A program made the position numbers and the translations under genes. Shown here piece after piece: positions 41,853 through 45,170 of a stretch of DNA of 45,170 bases (positions within the stretch are counted from its first letter, which is position 1; the number at the start of each line of letters is the position of its first letter). The stretch covers positions 1-45,170 of the forward strand of contig NZ_VOBI01000029.1 in assembly GCF_008369325.1 (NCBI RefSeq), read 5' to 3'. Under the pieces are notes generated by a model. It searched no databases, was not told where the DNA came from, and saw only the letters and a program-made list of their open reading frames with translations. This DNA comes from Pseudomonas sp. ANT_H12B (GTDB lineage Bacteria > Pseudomonadota > Gammaproteobacteria > Pseudomonadales > Pseudomonadaceae).

Positions 41853-42411
41853 GGCGAAAACACCCGTGAATCGACGCAAAGGTCGCTTGCAGTTGCTGCT
41901 GATCCTGCTTGGGGTGATCGGTCCGATGATCCTCGCCACCGGCATGTACAAATTGCAGTTCTGGGTGCCGGAGGGCCGCAGTTATCACGGCGAACTGATC
42001 GGTAACGGCCAGACTCGCGCTGACCTTGGTGTGCAGGCGCAGGAAGATCGTTGGCAATTGCTGGTCACAGCGCCCAAGGAGTGTTCGGTGGACTGCCAGC
42101 AGCTGGTTTACCTGGCGCGGCAGATCCAGATCGGCCTCGGTCGCGATGCATCCCGCGCCAGCCATGCACTGGCCGCCGCGCAACCGCTGAGCAGCGAGTA
42201 CGACGCCAAGCTGACTCGCGAATACCCGCAGCTGCAACGCTACCCAATGGACCTGACTACCTTCAGTAAGACTACCGGCGACAAGACTGCGCCGCAGCTG
42301 TGGATCATCGACCCTCACGGCAATCTGGTGCTGCGCTACGACCCGACGGTCAAGGGCAAGGACCTGCTCAACGACCTGCGTCATCTGCTGAAACTGTCGA
42401 ACATCGGATAA
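41818..42411 (+). CDS. Oxidase-cluster membrane protein (PA0111-like)
   Basis: A 197-residue protein with one N-terminal membrane helix (LQLLLILLGVIGPMILATG) and a periplasmic domain. The domain has ECSVDCQQLVYLARQIQIGL (two cysteines four apart) and APQLWIIDPHGNLVLRYDP, resembling the Sco/thioredoxin fold. The start ATG 41818 has AAAGGAG 7 bases upstream and lies inside the SURF1 gene. A copper or redox role in oxidase assembly is plausible but not established. Confidence 0.83.
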   Translation: MGAAMNPPSMSEAKTPVNRRKGRLQLLLILLGVIGPMILATGMYKLQFWVPEGRSYHGELIGNGQTRADLGVQAQEDRWQLLVTAPKECSVDCQQLVYLARQIQIGLGRDASRASHALAAAQPLSSEYDAKLTREYPQLQRYPMDLTTFSKTTGDKTAPQLWIIDPHGNLVLRYDPTVKGKDLLNDLRHLLKLSNIG

Positions 42412-42421
42412 GGGCATCGTC

Positions 42422-43501
42422 ATGGCCAAACCTGGATTTCGCCTCGCGCTGTTTGCCACCTTGCTGGCACTGATTGTGGTGTTGCTCGGCGCCTACACTC
42501 GCCTGACCCACGCCGGCCTCGGCTGCCCGGACTGGCCGGGTTGCTACGGATTTATCAGCGTGCCGAAAAGCGAAGCCCAACTGGCCCATGCCGAATTGCA
42601 TTTCCCCGATGCACCAGTTGAGGCCCACAAGGGCTGGAACGAGATGGTCCACCGCTATTTCGCCGGCGCCCTCGGGTTGCTGATCTCAGTGTTGGCCGGT
42701 CGTGCGTGGGTTCATCGTCGTCATCCGGGGCAACCGGTGAAATTGCCGTTGTTTCTGCTGGCGGTGGTCATTGCCCAAGCGGCCTTCGGCATGTGGACGG
42801 TGACGCTCAAGCTCTGGCCGCAAGTGGTCACCGGGCATTTACTCGGTGGTTTTGCGACGTTGAGCCTGTTGTTTCTGCTGACTTTGCGATTGTCCGGCGT
42901 GTTGCCGGCGCTGACCGTGCCACGACGTTTGCAGTACTGGGCGATTGCCGGGTTGTTGCTGGTGATCGGGCAAATCGCCCTCGGTGGCTGGGTCAGTTCC
43001 AACTATGCGGCGGTGGCCTGCATCGATTTTCCGACCTGCCACGGGCAATGGCTGCCGCCCGCTGACTTCGCTAACGGCTTTCACCTGACCCAACACATCG
43101 GTCCGAACTACCTCGGCGGGCAACTGGACAGCGATGCCCGCACGGCGATTCATCTGACTCACCGTATCGGCGCGTTGCTGGTGACGCTCGTACTGCTCGG
43201 TCTGGCGTGGCAACTGAAAGTCGTCGGCATGACTCGCCTGGCGGGGCTGGTGCTGATCGCTCTCGCCGCACAAATCACACTGGGCATCAGCAACGTCATG
43301 TTCCATTTGCCGCTGCCGGTGGCCGTCGCTCATAACGCCGGGGGCGCGGCGCTGCTATTGACGATGGTACTGGTCAATTATCACGCGCGAACCAGTCTGG
43401 TTCGGGTCAAGCAACAATCCCCTGCGCGCTGGCGGTTCAGCCCGCGCAAACACTCAGCCGGGCCCATAACAATAAAAGGAGAGATGCCATGGCGACTCTG
43501 A
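42422..43501 (+). CDS. ctaA: Heme A synthase (COX15/CtaA)
   Basis: A 359-residue eight-helix membrane protein that oxidises the C8 methyl of heme O to make heme A. It starts with GAYTRLTHAGLGCPDWPGCYG, typical of the family, and has the histidine-bearing helices MVHRYFAGALG, VTGHLLGGF, LTHRIGALLVT and AVAHNAGGA. It lies 10 bases after the previous gene and overlaps cyoE by 13 bases. Confidence 0.94.
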   Translation: MAKPGFRLALFATLLALIVVLLGAYTRLTHAGLGCPDWPGCYGFISVPKSEAQLAHAELHFPDAPVEAHKGWNEMVHRYFAGALGLLISVLAGRAWVHRRHPGQPVKLPLFLLAVVIAQAAFGMWTVTLKLWPQVVTGHLLGGFATLSLLFLLTLRLSGVLPALTVPRRLQYWAIAGLLLVIGQIALGGWVSSNYAAVACIDFPTCHGQWLPPADFANGFHLTQHIGPNYLGGQLDSDARTAIHLTHRIGALLVTLVLLGLAWQLKVVGMTRLAGLVLIALAAQITLGISNVMFHLPLPVAVAHNAGGAALLLTMVLVNYHARTSLVRVKQQSPARWRFSPRKHSAGPITIKGEMPWRL

Positions 43502-44388
43502 TCGGCGCACGTCACAGTCAGGCGATCTGGCGTGACTATCTGGAGCTGACCAAGCCGAAAGTGGTGGTGCTGATGCTCATCACCTCACTGGTCGGCATGT
43601 TCCTCGCGACCCGGGCCGGGGTGCCGTGGACGGTGCTGGTGTTCGGCAACCTGGGGATCGCCTTGTGCGCCGGCGGCGCGGCGGCGGTTAACCACGTAGT
43701 GGACCGGCGGATCGATGCAGTCATGGCCCGCACTCACAAGCGGCCATTGGCTGAAGGTCGGGTGTCACCGGCCGCGGCGCTGACGTTTGCGTTGGTGCTG
43801 GCCGTGCTCGGCCAAGCCATTCTGTTGGCCTTCACCAATCCCTTGACCGCTTGGCTGACCCTCGCCTCACTGCTCGGTTACGCCGTGGTTTACACCGGGT
43901 TCCTGAAACGTGCGACACCACAGAACATTGTCATCGGAGGCCTGGCCGGTGCCGCCCCGCCGCTGCTGGGATGGACCGCCGCCACCGGGCATGTCAGCGC
44001 CGAACCACTGTTGCTGGTGCTGATCATCTTCGCCTGGACCCCGCCACACTTCTGGGCGCTGGCCATTCACCGCAAAGAAGAATACGCCAAGGCCGATATT
44101 CCAATGCTGCCGGTCACCCATGGCGAGCACTACACCAAAGTCCACATCCTGCTTTACACCTTCGCACTGCTGGCCGTCAGCCTGATGCCCTATGTGATCC
44201 ACATGAGCGGCATGCTCTACCTTATTTGCGCACTGGGACTTGGCGCGAGGTTTCTGCAATGGGCCGTGGTGCTGTACCGTGGCACTCGGCCGCACGCGGC
44301 GATTAACACCTTCAAGTACTCTATTTACTACTTGTTCCTGCTGTTTATCGCGCTGCTCGTTGACCACTACTTACTGTTGAACCTATGA
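43489..44388 (+). CDS. cyoE: Protoheme IX farnesyltransferase (heme O synthase)
   Basis: A 299-residue UbiA-type prenyltransferase that adds farnesyl to heme B to form heme O. The prenyl-diphosphate/metal motif is NHVVDRRIDAVMARTHKRPL. The second conserved loop includes YTGFLKRATPQN, and WTPPHFWALAIHRKEEYAKA is diagnostic. About nine helices. An AAAGGAGAG ribosome binding site lies upstream; it overlaps ctaA at its start and the Sco gene at its end. Confidence 0.96.
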   Translation: MATLIGARHSQAIWRDYLELTKPKVVVLMLITSLVGMFLATRAGVPWTVLVFGNLGIALCAGGAAAVNHVVDRRIDAVMARTHKRPLAEGRVSPAAALTFALVLAVLGQAILLAFTNPLTAWLTLASLLGYAVVYTGFLKRATPQNIVIGGLAGAAPPLLGWTAATGHVSAEPLLLVLIIFAWTPPHFWALAIHRKEEYAKADIPMLPVTHGEHYTKVHILLYTFALLAVSLMPYVIHMSGMLYLICALGLGARFLQWAVVLYRGTRPHAAINTFKYSIYYLFLLFIALLVDHYLLLNL

Positions 44389-45020
44389 CTCGAACTCAGA
44401 AAACCATCTTCATCCTCGCCGCCCTGATCGCGCTGGTTCTGGGCCTGACCATCAACAAAGTGCTGTCCGGCAAGGGCCAGGGCGATCCAACGGCGCTGAT
44501 CGACGCAGGGATCATCCTGCTGCCGCAAAGCCGTAACCTGCCAGACGTGACGATGACCGATGAGAACGGCAAGCCCGTCGCGGTCAACGAGTTGAAAGAC
44601 AAATGGTCGTTGTTGTTCTTCGGCTATACCTTCTGCCCGGACATCTGCCCGACCACCCTCGCCCAACTGCGGCAGATCAAGAGCGAGCTGCCGCCGGAGG
44701 CTGTGGACAAGTTGCAGATTGTTCTGGTCAGCGTCGACCCGAATCGCGATACGCCCCAGCAACTCAAGCAGTACCTGGGCTACTTCGATCCGCAGTTCAA
44801 AGGGCTGACGGCTTCGTCGGTGGAAGACATCCAGAAACTCGCCAACGCGGTGAGCATTCCGTTCATTCCGGCAGACACCAGCAAGCCGAACTACACCGTC
44901 GATCACAGCGGCAACCTGGCGGTGATCGGGCCGGACGGCACTCAGCGCGGTTTCATTCGGGCACCGCTGAACAACCAGAAACTGGTGGCACAGTTGCCGG
45001 TGATGCTCAACCGCAAGTGA
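44385..45020 (+). CDS. SCO1/SenC family copper chaperone
   Basis: A 211-residue membrane-anchored thioredoxin-fold protein delivering copper to the CuA site of subunit II. It has an N-terminal helix (IFILAALIALVLGLTI), the copper motif Cys84-x3-Cys88 in FCPDICPT, and His174 in VDHSGNLAVIG as the third ligand. The ATG overlaps the cyoE stop (ATGA). It is the last gene of the cluster before the REP/IS junction. Confidence 0.95.
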   Translation: MTRTQKTIFILAALIALVLGLTINKVLSGKGQGDPTALIDAGIILLPQSRNLPDVTMTDENGKPVAVNELKDKWSLLFFGYTFCPDICPTTLAQLRQIKSELPPEAVDKLQIVLVSVDPNRDTPQQLKQYLGYFDPQFKGLTASSVEDIQKLANAVSIPFIPADTSKPNYTVDHSGNLAVIGPDGTQRGFIRAPLNNQKLVAQLPVMLNRK

Positions 45021-45031
45021 CACTGCAAAAA

Positions 45032-45049
45032 CCTGTGGGAGCGAGCCTG
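45032..45049 (+). repeat. REP half interrupted by an IS element
   Basis: CCTGTGGGAGCGAGCCTG is the start of a P. fluorescens REP, but the partner arm (GCTCGC) is missing. IS sequence begins at the palindrome centre. Confidence 0.75.
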
Positions 45050-45170
45050 AACTGGCCTAATAATTCCGGACACCTCTTAAGGGCGATATGATTTCGCCAA
45101 TTTGGAGGTTCCATGAAAGAAAGAAGAGTCTTTTCCCGCGAGTTCAAACATCGTGCAGCCAGCATGGTGA
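45048..45170 (+). mobile_element. IS3-family insertion sequence, left end, cut by the window edge
   Basis: The left end is TGAACTGGCCTAATAATTCC followed by GGACACC, as in many IS3-family elements. A GGAGG site precedes ATG 45113, which starts MKERRVFSREFKHRAASMV, the helix-turn-helix start of an OrfA transposase. Only 19 codons are in the window, so the second frame and right end are not seen. Confidence 0.85.
45113..45170 (+). CDS. IS3-family transposase OrfA, partial
   Basis: Only the N-terminus is present (MKERRVFSREFKHRAASMV), with the RxFSxEFKxxA pattern of the IS3-type helix-turn-helix OrfA. It continues past the window. A TTGGAGG ribosome binding site lies 6 bases upstream. Confidence 0.8.
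   Translation, partial: MKERRVFSREFKHRAASMV

Overview
The window is a chromosomal segment of a fluorescent-group Pseudomonas. I infer this from the gene order: carbonic anhydrase, SulP transporter and the aa3 oxidase cluster coxB-coxA-cox11-coxC-DUF2909-SURF1-ctaA-cyoE-sco follow the order I recall for PA0102-PA0114 of P. aeruginosa. Other signs are trpI divergent from trpBA, gcdR divergent from gcdHG, a three-part pnt operon, GC-rich genes and P. fluorescens-type REP/REPIN repeats. No rRNA, tRNA or CRISPR array is visible.

Layout. 0.3-3.8 kb: glutarate catabolism (gcdG, gcdH, gcdR). 4.2-7.1 kb: proton-translocating transhydrogenase pntAA-AB-B. 7.3-8.8 kb: acyl-CoA:carboxylate CoA-transferase. 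9.1-13 kb: envelope/unknown block with two DUF1127 proteins, three tandem secreted DUF2388 paralogs and a secreted DUF4105 protein whose N-terminal part has an HExxH motif. 13-16.7 kb: an RcnB-like gene cut by an amber codon, then trpBA/trpI. 16.7-21.9 kb: DUF883, dodecin, two DUF1161 paralogs, a luciferase-like monooxygenase, OsmC, two paralogous lipoproteins and a lipoprotein aminopeptidase. 21.9-25.6 kb: HAD phosphatase, gamma-carbonic anhydrase-like protein, prlC and yheV. 25.6-26.7 kb: decayed DNA with a phosphatase gene broken by an opal codon, frameshifted remnants and a small calcium-loop protein.

The main discovery is at 26.9-32.7 kb. A radical SAM gene of the PA0069 family (SplB-like) has a LexA/SOS box just upstream (26860-26875). 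It is split by a 4,745-bp element lying exactly inside its CxxxCxxC iron-sulfur motif. The element is bounded by a 10-bp direct repeat (27113-27122 and 31858-31867). It encodes a large serine recombinase that starts 37 bp from the right end, a small resolvase and four small proteins of unknown function. Removing it between the repeats rejoins 230 + 829 bp into an intact 352-residue frame, so precise excision would restore the gene. This makes the element a candidate for a reversible genetic switch on a DNA-damage-inducible gene. That last step is inference.

32.9-45.0 kb: beta-carbonic anhydrase and SulP transporter (probable CO2/bicarbonate handling), then the complete aa3 cytochrome c oxidase structural, copper-insertion (Cox11, Sco), SURF1 and heme A (CtaA, CyoE) genes. 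At the right edge an IS3-family element begins inside a REP sequence and runs out of the window.
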